In this document: piece by piece, positions 11,123 through 21,193 of the stretch | How the letters are laid out: each line of letters begins with the position of its first letter | Position numbering within the stretch: position 1 is the first letter of the stretch | Source of the DNA: Holtermannia corniformis | Lineage: Eukaryota; Basidiomycota; Tremellomycetes; Holtermanniales | Direction: 5' to 3' | Length of the DNA: 64,000 bases | Assembly (NCBI GenBank): GCA_001599935.1 | Contig: BCIJ01000014.1 | Coordinates: 391,116 to 455,115, forward strand | Translations under genes and position numbers: made by a program | Notes under the pieces: generated by a model | The model's input: the letters and a program-made list of their open reading frames with translations, nothing else | The model's database searches: none | What the model was told of the DNA's origin: nothing

Positions 11123-13690
11123 CTACTGCGCCCCGGCCGACGCGGTCGCCGCGTCAACCCCACCCTCTGGCACGATGCCATCCGCCAGCATCCTCTCAAG
11201 CTTCCTGACCTCTTCTCCAGTCTTTGCACTTTGGATCGCGGCCACGACGCGCCGCTTCTCGTCGGGCGTCATCAGCCTGCCTTTGCCAGCTTTTTGGGCT
11301 TTGGTAGCAATCACAGCCGATTGGATCGCCGTTGTCGCTTGGCCCGAAGATGAACTTGGGACAGACAGTTGGAGACCGAGTGGGGTTGGGAGTTGAGTCA
11401 GGGGATCAACGAAGAGCTCGGTCGCTGCTTGGCGCAGCGATTGCTTGATCCGCGCAAAGTCGAGTGTTTGCAGGTTCCCGCCGGCGACCTGAGGGTGTCA
11501 GCTTGGTCGATGACAAATGGGCGGGGCGGGCAAGAGCTGTGTGGACGTGATGGCTCACGGCAGTTCCGATAATGCAGCTGACATGACAGCTGGGACACCG
11601 GGAGCGCCGCAGCGCCAACGAAAGAGAATGCAACACAAGGCCTGGAGTGGAAAAACTAGGCCAACGGCGCAAACAAACCCGATCTAACAGCTAGATCAAC
11701 GGAAGGCCCGTCGCGCCAGTAGAAAGACATGCAGGGAGAGAAAGCAAGCACAATCAGCATCCGTTCGTTCAGCGCCAGGACATCGCATCGTCGACTCCAG
11801 ACCTCGTGAGCTCACTTCACACGGCAGCCGACTCGGCGGAAGGCCCGTCGCACCGTCAAGGACCGACTTCAATACTTGCCTGCACCAGATAAAGACAATG
11901 ACCCTTGTCGACTGTCAGATGGAGCCAGACTGAGCAGGTTCCCCTCGTTTACGCCAGGCGTGTCGGCGCAAGGGCAGGACCGCTAAGCGACTGGCACGCC
12001 ATGGCGTGCGTTGCAGCTGACAGAACAGCAGATCTGCAGCCGATGCAAACGTGCCGATGTAGAACAGACAAGACAAAGACTCGTGTGGGGTATCGAGGTT
12101 ACACGTAGCGAGCGCAACCACTGGTGTCAGCTGCTTGTGCAGATCCTTTTCCACAACACAAGAACCGCTTGCGCACACAGCAGCAGCTACGCAGGCACTT
12201 GATCGTGCGACAAGCGAGGGTGCCCTACGTGCGAGCTGACAGCTGGCTGGCACCGGACGTGCCGACAGAACGGTCTCGTAAGGCTCTCACACGTCGTGGC
12301 ACTCGTCTGCAGTACAGCTGGCTCATCGCATCGGGATCGGGCAAAGGGACATCGGACCGTTCCGCAAGATGCGTAACGTGACACTGCAGCCCGGTTGGCG
12401 CGATCAGAATGCAAGCTCCAGCAGACGCGATGCGCCGAAAAGACAGGTCACATCAGCCAGGCGGCTGTCGGGAGCAGACTATTCGGCGTCTGATCGACAG
12501 GCTCCGTCGCGTCAACAGAGAACAAGGCATCGAGGCAAACGGCTAGAGACGAGCACGAGCTACAACATCACTCGGCGCTCATGACCCTTCAAGAACTAGC
12601 CCGTACGGTGACTAAAACTCGATCAGGCCTTGTGGCGCCGGTAGACGTCTAGACGCAGTGGGTCCAAGCGGCGTAATCGGCTTGTGAGGGTTTCCTCGCG
12701 CGCTGCACGGCCGTAGACTGTGAACAGCCTTGAAGACTGTGCAGGAACAAGGCGTGATAGCGGTGACGAAATGCTCTACTTGGCCGACTAGCCGCTGTGA
12801 ACACCAAATGCCACGCTGCAGTTTCACTGATGCTTCCTCGCGTGCTGTATCTGGAGGGATGCCGCCTCCCAACAGTGGGCGGTGCACTGATAAAGCACCT
12901 CTGGAGCCGATCCAAGATTGCACCCATCCAAACTACACCCGCGACTGACCTTCCAAACGGCAAACTCCTTGTAATGCTCCAAGCTCGTGACCGGGTTCCC
13001 GGCCAACGAGAGGTGCCGGAGCGCCTTGAGGCCCTCGAGGGGGACGAGGGAGGCGAGGGAGGAGATGGCGTTGGATGTGAGGACTGCCGAGTGTCAGCAT
13101 TCGGTGGATGTAGCAGGCGTTGGCTTGGGGTTGAGGCGCACCAAGTGTTGTTAGATTTGGGACCTGTGGAGACGAGTCAGCGCTGTCAAGGGATTGAAAA
13201 GGCTAGAGAGGCGGCGAGGGACGGCACTGACGTTAAGGCAGAGGTTTGGCGAGATGGTGTTGATGTGGTTTTGCGCAAGGTGGATCGAAGTTAGTCGTGG
13301 TGCTGGACCCGACTCAGCTCTACCGCGACACGTCCGTTTCCAACACGCACAGAGAGGAATGTTGCCCAGCACGGTGATCGAGTTATCCGTCAAGTTGAGG
13401 GAATCATACGAGCCCTGGTGGGATGCCAGGTTCTCAATCACGGGGATCTGGTTGCCTGCGCGCGGACAGTCAGCCGCCGCATGGCGCTCAAGGATCGAGA
13501 CCGACCTCTGAGATCCAATTCACGCTCCTTGAGAGGGTTGACGTGCTGCTCGCTCGTTTAGTGCGCTTGCGCCTTGGCTTTCGAGCAATCGACGCACGGT
13601 GACTGCTTTGGTCGACATGTACTGTTGGCAGGTTGAGCGCGGGACGAGGAGATATAGCAGCGCGTGACGTACCTCTGGAGTCAACCTCAT
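11123..13690 (-). CDS. LEA1: U2 snRNP A' protein (leucine-rich repeat), with one giant intron
   Basis: Structural LRR subunit of the U2 snRNP that binds U2B'' and U2 stem-loop IV during branch-site recognition. Seven exons (13690-13673, 13545-13506, 13455-13351, 13302-13232, 13163-13142, 13083-12950, 11488-11123) keep frame and give 251 residues, close to the human protein. Landmarks: MRLTPE, KERELDLRGNQIPVIENL, SLNLTDNSITVLGNIPL, LVLTSNAISSLASLVPLEGLK, the LRR cap LAGNPVTSLEHYKEFAVWK, then LQTLDFARIKQSLRQAATELF and a C-terminal helix EEVRKLERMLADG. All introns are about 40-130 bp except the last, 1461 bp. The family homology continues directly across that intron, so no exon is missing. It is divergent from the septin gene. 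Confidence 0.93.
11489..12949 (-). other. Giant intron (1461 bp) of the U2A' gene
   Basis: The donor follows codon HYKEFAVWK and begins gtcagtcgcg; the acceptor ends ctgacaccctcag, with a normal AGCTGAC branch-like site. It is some 25-30 times longer than the usual intron here. No ORF inside, on either strand, resembles a known protein. A 15-bp direct repeat, cggaaggcccgtcgc, occurs at 11700-11714 and 11837-11851. I could not find a convincing tRNA, snRNA or box C/D snoRNA in it. Confidence 0.85.
11700..11851. repeat. 15-bp direct repeat inside the U2A' giant intron
   Basis: cggaaggcccgtcgc is present at 11700-11714 and again at 11837-11851, about 137 bp apart in the same orientation. It is not part of any coding exon. 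It could be a trace of an old insertion or simple chance duplication. Confidence 0.6.
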
Positions 13691-14139
13691 CTTGCGTGCG
13701 TCTGCTTGATTCTACAGCTCGCTCGCGATCCTACAGAACTCGGTGCACTGTTTGAGCTGTACCGTGGTGTGGTCACGTCTGGAGCGCGCTTTTGCGTAGA
13801 TTTATGACTGGGATGAAGTGCACTGGGTGTTTTGATGTGCAATGTACAGAGCCAAGAACCGTTGCGCGCCTGGATGGACACTGTCGTTGCAGTCGTTGCT
13901 TGCTCAAAGGTCACCTCCCAAACCCCCAGTCTCGGCGATTCAATCGTAACTCCGAGTACCCTGCGCACAACTATCACGTCAGCCCATGGTTAGGCGCGCC
14001 ACGTAATCACTCATAGGCGCCCGAGCTCGGCGCGTGTCTTGCTCGAGGCGTGTGCGCATCAGCTCGCACCCAACCGACTCGCTTCCTCCTTCCCTGCCCC
14101 CTCCTTCCTCTCGTCTCCCTGCCCATCTCACAGGGAACA
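13691..14139. promoter_or_regulatory. Divergent promoter region of U2A' and septin
   Basis: 449 bp between start codons. A strong pyrimidine-rich tract (about 14083-14130, TTCCTCCTTCCCTGCCCC-like) lies just before the septin start, as in many constitutive fungal promoters lacking TATA. A minus-strand ORF spanning 13687-13977 shows no recognisable homology and is treated as chance. Confidence 0.45.
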
Positions 14140-16898
14140 ATGACAGACGTATCATACTACCAGCAACAGGACGGTGCGAGCGCACACTCGCCCGTCTCGG
14201 CCACGACGGGGTTGAATGGGAATGGGAACGGCCATGGGGCCAGTGGATACACTTCGCCAGGTCAGTCTAGATCAGAGCGCGTCAGCGGCCACTGCTGCTG
14301 ACAATGGTTCGTCATCGGTTGACACGTCGCACAGCCCCAACCCAGCCCCAAGTCGTACGCAAGAAGCTAGCTTCCTGGGTTGGGTTCTCAAACCTCCCAA
14401 ACCAAGTCCACCGTCGAAGCGTCCGGTCAGTCTTTCCAGCCCTTTGAATCTTTCAGAAATCAAGGCTGACACGACCCATCGCAGCCGCGGCTTCCAATTC
14501 GTCGCAATGGTCGTCGGTCCGTGCCCGTGCTCACAAACCCTAATTCGCAGACGCTGATGCCACCAGGCGAATCCGGCCTCGGCAAATCAACACTGATCAA
14601 TACCCTGTTCGAGACGAGGCTCTACCAGCCGAAACAGGTCCCCGCGCCGGGGAGCGAGCGTGCAAAGACGGTTGCGATCCAGAGCATCAGTGCCGGTAAG
14701 TCCTGAGTCTGTGCGCGGGGGTGTTTGGGATCTGAACGAGGTGTTGGTGAATCTGTGTCTGTTTCTGTTTCTGGACGCGTCGGAAACGAACAGCGTGCGC
14801 CTGAATGGTGTCTGATACCTCCTGTGCGGCAGAACGATCAAGGTGTAGTCACTGGGAGGTCATATGCGCGTGCCAGCCTCAGCTACTGTAGAGCACCACC
14901 AGAGGTGTCGATCGTTCTCCGTCGCCGCTTTCGCACAAGCATTCTACAGCCTCTGTGCTACTGAGTCTGGCTGTTCGAAGCGGCATCGAGAGGTCGACAT
15001 TCAGCTCGGTCGGGTGTTGGATCACAAACTGACAAGAGTGCGCGTCGGTCACACGGCCTTCCAGCTAAGCCCGAGCCAACGGCCGTGTGGATGGCCGCGG
15101 CAGCTTTCTGTGTAGAGGTAGGCGGCGCAAATGTACGAGGCTCGTGATCAAGTAGCTTCATTACGTTGCGGTCGTCACGAACCTGGCGGTGCACTGCAGC
15201 GTCTGCTGATTTGTAGATACGACAATTAGGCGAGTAGGGCGTGGATGCCTCCTATCTACGGTAGCTATCAGTCTTGCGCAAGCTCAAGAGACTCCACGAG
15301 GCACAGTCTGGTTTCATGGCACGTTGATGGATCTGCCTGGAACCAGTTTGATCGCTCGTAACGGCTACGAAGACCTTCGGAAGTCGATGGTGACCATCGG
15401 ACGATGGCGGGTAAAGTCAGCCATCACAGCGACTCGCGGAACCTTTCACATACAGACTCCAGTCGTCTAGCAGGCATCAAATGCTTCTCAGAGCTGAGCT
15501 GACCGGAACCTCTTGTAGACATCGAGGAGAACGGCGTACGACTCAAGCTGACCGTGGTCGACACCCCCGGCTTTGGCGACTTTGTCAACAACGATGAGAG
15601 GTAAGCTTACCTAGACCCCGCGATGAGGATACGCTAACACAAGCGCACAGCTGGAAGCCAATCGTCGACAACATTGAATCGCGCTTCGACTCGTATCTCG
15701 AACAAGAGAACCGACTGAACCGCAACAAGCTAGTCGATGACCGCGTGCACGCTTGCATCTACTTTGTCCAACCGACTGGGCACTCGTCAGTGTCGCCTTG
15801 CCTTCTGAGCAAGGTCCGCTGACAGCTTGCGACAGGCTAAAACCGATCGATATCGAATTCATGAAGCGTTTGCACACCAAAGTCAACTTGATCCCGGTCA
15901 TTGCAAAGTCGGACACTTTGACGGATGACGAGGTCATCATGTTCAAGCGGAGGGTCAGTCGCCGGTGATCGGCCTCGCGCGTAGATTGTATGGGCAGCCG
16001 TCTGGCTAGTTCTATTTCGGCTTGCGAGGCCTTTGCAGACGTCCTGCTGATGCTCATCGCGCAGATCCTGAATGACATTGCGCACCACCAGATTCGCATC
16101 TTCCAGGCGCCAGTGTATGAGAACGAGGACGAGGAGACGATCCAGGAGAACGAGGAGATTGCCGTGCGTCCCTCGGCAATCCCGGAAAATCTCAAGCTTA
16201 CATTGTGCAGAGCAAGATCCCCTTCGCTGTCGTTGGGTCCGACACGGTCATCAAAGCGCCCGACGGCCGTGCCATCCGAGGCCGTGCATACCCCTGGGGC
16301 ACGATCGAAGTCGACAATGAAGACCACTGCGACTTTGTCAAGTTGCGCCAGATGCTCGTCCGAACGCACATGGAGGAGCTGCGCGAGCACACGAACGACG
16401 TGCTGTACGAGAACTATCGTAGCCAGAAGTTGCTTGCGATGGGTGTCGCGCAGGACCACAGCGTGTTCCGCGAGGTCAAGTGAGTCGTGTGCGATTGTGA
16501 CGGGAACAGAGTACTGATGACTGCAGCCCCGCCGCCAAACAAGCTGAGGAGCGGTCGTTCCACGAGGTGCGTGAAGCGCAGACTGAAAACAATGCTAACA
16601 AGCCACATCAGGCCAAGCTGTCCAAGATGGAGGCCGAGATGAAGATGGTGTTCCAACAAAAGGTGCAAGAAAAGGAGCAAAAGCTCAAGCAGTCTGAAGA
16701 GGAGCTTTACGCGCGCCACCGGGAGATGAAGGATGCGCTCGAAAAGCAGCGGCTCGAGCTCGAGGACAAGAAGCGCCGGATCGAGAGTGGTCGGCCCTTG
16801 ACTCCGGAGAAGGGCAGCGTGAGTCGCTGCTGCGTGTGGCGCGATATCCTTAGCTGACGATGTCGCAGCAGAAGAAGCGGTTCGGTCTCGGAAAGTAG
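14140..16898 (+). CDS. CDC3: Septin, CDC3/Spn1 class
   Basis: GTP-binding septin that polymerises into rings at the bud neck or septum. Start [12 protein letters not shown] at 14140. Exons 14140-14260, 14335-14425, 14485-14516 and 14567-14695 give the linker [32 protein letters not shown] and the P-loop GESGLGKST. After an 823-bp intron come the switch DTPGFGDF (G3), a YFVQPTGH segment, [11 protein letters not shown] (G4, AKSD), then [21 protein letters not shown] of the septin unique element. The C-terminus is a long coiled coil ([21 protein letters not shown] onward) ending in KKRFGLGK. The linker and coiled coil fit the Cdc3 group best, although assignment among septin classes was by eye. 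Confidence 0.92.
14696..15518 (+). other. Large intron (823 bp) of the septin gene
   Basis: Lies between QSISA and [11 protein letters not shown], just downstream of the P-loop exon. Donor gtaagt and acceptor ending ctcttgtag with an upstream gctgac branch-like site are normal. Phase is kept (codon split G|AC). Other introns in this gene are about 45-75 bp. No ORF, RNA gene or repeat was recognised inside. Confidence 0.85.
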
Positions 16899-17244
16899 AT
16901 GCGGTTCGACCCTCACGATAACGTCCTTCATGTCCCTGTCCCTGTCTTGGTTCTCAATTGTCCTCCGTAATCGATGGAGCTGCGCTCGTCACGTTCCTTC
17001 CTGCCTGATGTCTGTCTATGCAATGTGTGCTCCTTAGATCAGGCATGAGAGCCGTGCGCCAAAGGCGCTCGCGGCGTAATCAATCCGTCTCTCAAAGGAT
17101 GTGCGCAGAGCTGACACGCAGTTGACCACCTCCGTGCGGGGACGATGAGACAAGGGTGGGCTTGACCCCTTTGTGATTGCTGCCGTTGCTATAAGATGTA
17201 CTACAGCAAGCGCTGGTTTGATCACCTTGGTTCTGCTAGGCAGC
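16899..17244. other. Intergenic: septin 3' UTR and thaumatin-like gene promoter
   Basis: 346 bp between two plus-strand genes. Apart from the TATA-like element listed separately, I see nothing else in it. Confidence 0.4.
17190..17195 (+). promoter_or_regulatory. TATA-like element of the thaumatin-like gene
   Basis: Sequence tataag sits about 50 bp upstream of the start codon at 17245, a suitable distance for a TATA box with a short leader. Position and sequence are seen directly; function is inferred. Confidence 0.5.
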
Positions 17245-18697
17245 ATGTCGTCTAGCTTTAAACTCTTGGCCCTGGTGGCCGCGCTTGCTTGCTCACTCGA
17301 CTCGGCCGTTGCGCTTCGCAAGATCACAGTGGTGAACGAGTGCGTCGCCGGTCTGCCGCGGCCGCTTGAAGCTGATCACTACCAGATGCGGCGTCACGAT
17401 CAACGTTGCGGCACACAGCCAGCAATGGGTCGCTCAGCAGCCTACAAAGCTCGACGGCAGTCCCCAGCCGGGGCATTGGCAGATGAAGGCAAATGCACCA
17501 GACTACGTTTTCAATGTCCCGAATACCTGTCTGTTGCACAGTCGGTCCAGTCTGGTTATGCGGCTGACACTGGTTTGAGGGACGGCGGGGACGCTTTGGG
17601 TCAAGGGAGGCTGCGACTCGACTGGGTTCAACTGCAAAGTTGGGAATTGCGGCGCTTGGTGGGTTGCGCTTGGCGCCGCGCTTATAGAACTGACGAGATG
17701 GCGCAGCGATGGGACACAAGCGGGTGAGGCAGGACCCACCCTCGCCGAGGTAGGTGATCGAGCCAGGTTGCACAGTTGCTTACTTGGCTTCAGTTCACCC
17801 TCGGCGCCTATTACATGGGCGGCAGCCACGATCAGTACGACGGTACGTACCGTCGCTTTGTCCACTCTACTGATCAGACTGGCGTTCAGTATCTCTTGTT
17901 AATGGTGGGTCAAGCGCGTCTACCACTCATCTTGATCTGACGACTTGACAGGGTTCAACGTCCCGTGCGTGCCATTCTGTTGACCTAGCGCCCGCCCGCT
18001 AACATTTCCGCATAGTATGGCCATCGAGCCAACCGCCAGCGGGTGTCCCGCCGCGTCTTGCATGAACGACATCTTGGCATCTTGCCCGACAGACGCAATG
18101 TTCCCCAAAGGCGCAGGCCAGGCGTGTGAGTCGCCTACACCTCGACACGAGTGCAGCTGATGGACATTTGAACAGATGCATGCGTCTCAGCTTGCATGCT
18201 GAACCCCAGTCCCGGTAAGCCCAACTCCTACCCTCCATACGTCCGACGCAACCGAGCTGAATAGTACCTAGCGGTCTGCTGTACCGGCCAATACGATGGG
18301 ATCGGCAACTGCCCGAGCAGCCAGATCCGTCAGTCCAACGTGTTTGCACATTTGGTCGCCAAGCTGACGAAACGAACTGTAGCGAACTACCAAAAGTTCA
18401 AAAACGCATGCAAGAACTCGTACATCTTTGCTAAAGAGTCTGTCCTGCCCGCCGGTTACGGACGTGCTGATCGACGAGCAGTGATTACCCACCTGAATCA
18501 CAGACTGCTGTCTGGTCTTGCGATGGCGCGCTCAACTCTGGGGTGGGTGCTCTTTGAGAACCATGTTGGTTTGGCGAGCAGACACTGACGAAGCCGGTTA
18601 GTACAAGATCACCATTTGCCCAGGTGGCGTTGGGTCAGGCGCCAAGCTCGGTCAAGCGCGTAAGCGCAGCAGGGCGTTGGACCCCATCGCCGAGTGA
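17245..18697 (+). CDS. Secreted thaumatin-like protein
   Basis: Extracellular thaumatin-fold protein; family members bind or cleave beta-glucans and act in wall remodelling or defence. The start MSSSFKLLALVAALACS is a clear signal peptide (cleavage likely after AVA). Mature segments, read across many short introns, are LRKITVVNECGVTINVAAHSQQW, GTLWVKGGCDSTGFNCKVGNCGAW, TLAEFTLGAYYMGG, QYDVSLVNGFNVPMAIEP (family signature region), a Cys-rich stretch with ASCMNDILASCP and VCCTGQYDGIGNCPSSQ, and a final WSCDGALNSGYKITICPGG. The many Cys pairs and the order match fungal and plant thaumatin-like proteins. It ends in a basic tail (ARKRSRALDPIAE). Substrate cannot be told from sequence. Confidence 0.88.
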
Positions 18698-19015
18698 GCT
18701 GGCGCCATCGAACGACAGTAGGAAGCTTGTAGCGCGAGACTAGTAGTGAGATTGAACGGACGCTTACGAGAGTGATTGTATGCGACATGACACTGTTGTG
18801 GCTTGAGAAGGGATGCGTGTCCTCACACCGCCTGTGAGATCTTGACTATTTGATCGGTCCTTCCCGTGTCCATCGCCAACACTGAGCGTCTGGACCGGCT
18901 GAATGCAAGCTCGAGCTCGTTACCACAGATCCTGCTTACGATCATACGGACCCGGTATATCAGGACATGCATCTATATGACAACGAGTGATTGCAAACAA
19001 CGAGTGACAACACGA
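18698..19015. other. Intergenic between convergent genes
   Basis: 318 bp separating the stops of the thaumatin-like gene and the minus-strand hypothetical gene. It should hold both 3' UTRs. I see no structured element. Confidence 0.4.
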
Positions 19016-19856
19016 TCAGTCTCGGATCCCGAGTCGACCGAGCGTCTCACTCAAGCCGAGCTGACTCTGGCTCTGGCTCAGAAAGACGTCTGTCGAGCGA
19101 GTGCGCCCGCGCAGGTCCGTGTTGCCTGGCCGGGGGCGCGAGACGGCCAAGTGGGTGTGGGAACGAGGACGGGATGATGGGTATGGAAGGGATGTGAGGC
19201 GTTTGGGTGCTGTTGGGCGAACGTCTGGATCATCTGTTAGTGATTCTTCTGACAGCAGAGCGCACGGTGACGCACAAGGACAGGCGGACGGCTCGAGGCT
19301 CGTACCTCTACTCCGCCTCGAGGGGGCACGACTGCCTCCCCGTTCAGGACTGGTAGCGATAACTTGATAGTCTGAGGGCGAGAGCTCGTCTGGTGACGGT
19401 AGCAGGTAGGATGTGGTGGATGAAGAGGATGCCGAGGATGCGTAGGACATTGAGATGCTGGTGGCTGATACAGGTGCGGGTGCGGGTGCAGGTGCAGGTG
19501 CGTTGGGACGATGGATCTCCGAGGGCGAGGTGCAGGGGTTAGATAGGATGTTCAGGAATTCATGCAGTGGCCTGTGTTTTGATCAGATGGGCAAAGCGGG
19601 GAGGCAGAATCACTCACGAGATCCGACCATGAGTGTAAACATCCTCCGAGTCGACGACGATCACTGGACGGCCGAGATTGACGTTGCGACGCTGAGGGTG
19701 CGAGAGAGTGCCCATGTCGACATCAAGGCGAAGCGAAGGCGCACGCGAATGATCGAGATCGAAAGGGCAGGTCGGAAGACTGTCGGTTGGAGTGACAAGA
19801 ACGGGCGAATGGTGGCTAGAGAGCCGTCGAGGAAGAGGTGCGAGGATGGGAGGCAT
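19016..19856 (-). CDS. Hypothetical low-complexity protein
   Basis: Not recognised. Two exons: a 5' exon from an ATG at 19856 (MPPILAPLPRRLSSHHSP) to RIS near 19616, and a 3' exon from about 19571 to the stop at 19016. They join in phase across a 46-bp intron with a GTGAGT donor. The product is about 265 residues. The junction region, GRPVIVVDSEDVYTHGRISPLHEFLNIL, looks ordered and could be a short conserved motif; the rest is Ser/Pro/Arg-rich, with an Ala-Pro repeat from a hexanucleotide tract and a Ser run before LLPSPDELSPSDYQ. The true start could lie further upstream if another exon exists, since the frame is open to 19904 with a GTG only. Confidence 0.5.
19472..19501. repeat. Hexanucleotide repeat (GGTGCR)n coding for Ala-Pro
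   Basis: Five tandem six-base units, ggtgcg or ggtgca, encode a Pro-Ala run on the minus strand inside the hypothetical protein. Such a tract can vary in length between strains. Confidence 0.85.
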
Positions 19857-20152
19857 GTCGACTGCTGCAAGCGACGGGTCGAACGAGGATGTGACCACGA
19901 CCACGACCGGCAGAGAACCAAACAGTGTAGTCGATGGACCCGATCAGGATGTTGAACGACGAGGCTGGCTGGCTAGCTGTGTGATCGTGCGCCGCTTGCT
20001 GACTAGAAGGGATGGAGAGGGATCAGCATGGTCGACGGTTGCGCTGATCGGAGTTTGAGTTGACAGCTTGCGGGGGACGAGAGTCAACGGAACGCACAGA
20101 CCTCCACTAAACAGCATGTAGAGCCCAGGGTGGTGGACAGCAGGCAAGAGTC

Positions 20153-21132
20153 ATGCTAGATGCGCAAAGACAGACTCTCGATGCATTAGCCGACGTCTTT
20201 CACCAAAGGCCAAAGAGAGCCAGGCCATCCCATCGGATCCTCGTCGCACTCGCTAGAGATCTCGAGCTTGTCCAACAAGGCATCCGGTGCGCTCAGCCAC
20301 CATCTATACGTGCTATAGCTGATCGATCTAGGTCAGGCTACCTGTTCGACACCATCGCCCTCTCAGTGCAAGAGGCCGATGAATTGAGTCGTGTTCTGCA
20401 GGTGCAGCCGAGTCGACTCAACGTTCAAGCGCTGACATGTTGCAGCGCTCGTCAAACGTCACACTCGTGGGGACGAGTACGACCGTACAGTCCGGAGACG
20501 AGGATCAGAGCCCAAGCCAGTGGTTCTGCATCAACGTTGTCGTCTTACAACAGCGCCTCGAGCAACGTGATTACCCGCAATGGGCCAAGCTTGCCGCCGA
20601 TGCGAACCAGAGGATCACCCTGGTACGCCCACTGGGTGTCAGTGTGCGCTGATACTGACGTTGGCAGCTGCCGAGCGCCCCGACTGATCTTATAAGAGTG
20701 CTGGCGCGCCTCCAAGACGCCGTGTGCACACCGACCTCACCCATGGTACTCACGGTCCCGCGTTCAGACACGGCTGCTGCAGTCTTCTGTCCCCTTGCCG
20801 CGTTCATCCTCGAATACCCGTTTGCGTATATCCCGCATTCTGACCCCAGTTTGGATCTCGTCGATGGAGCGACGTTGACTCTGATTGAGCTCTTGCTGGT
20901 CGGATCCGACCGAGAGTAAGGATCCGATCAAGATGGCAGAGCTGTAGATTGATACCCTTGTAGACAACTCTCTCTGATGCGGTTCACGTACCCAACCCAT
21001 CTGGCGAACGACGAGCTCGAGCGCAAGATCGAGGCTTTGGAACGCACCATCCGCCAGCGGCTACAAGGCTCCATCTGGCAATCTCTCCAGCGTAGATCGC
21101 AGACTGTGCCCTCGCACGGCGTGGTTCTGTGA
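20153..21132 (+). CDS. Conserved-looking protein of unknown function
   Basis: Starts MLDAQRQTLDALADVF. Exon 1 ends at the CTGCAG before a 46-bp intron (about 20402-20447), joining RVLQ to RSSNVTLVGTSTTV. Further exons read WFCINVVVLQQRLEQRDYPQWAKLAADAN, then LPSAPTDLIRVLARLQDAVCTP, FILEYPFAYIPHSDP, TLIELLLVGSDRE and, after a last intron, LSLMRFTYPTHLANDELERKIEALERTI. The product is about 260 residues, soluble, with no signal or membrane segment. The layout (an early GYLFDTIALS, a central hydrophobic strand, a late FTYPTHL) resembles the C1orf74/DUF4504 family of unknown function, but that is a weak impression. Confidence 0.6.
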
Positions 21133-21193
21133 TGCAATGCAAATGTCCGAGTCCGAGTCTACAATATCTAGATGGATCCACAACCAGGTCCGG

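Noticed and set aside
12612..12923. Minus-strand ORF at the 5' end of the U2A' giant intron as an extra exon
   Set aside because: U2A' homology runs directly from HYKEFAVWK to LQTLDF with nothing missing, so an exon here is not needed.
15611..16459. 282-codon minus-strand ORF opposite the septin exons
   Set aside because: It mirrors the septin coding frame in GC-rich DNA, crosses several septin introns and shows no homology; a typical antisense shadow.
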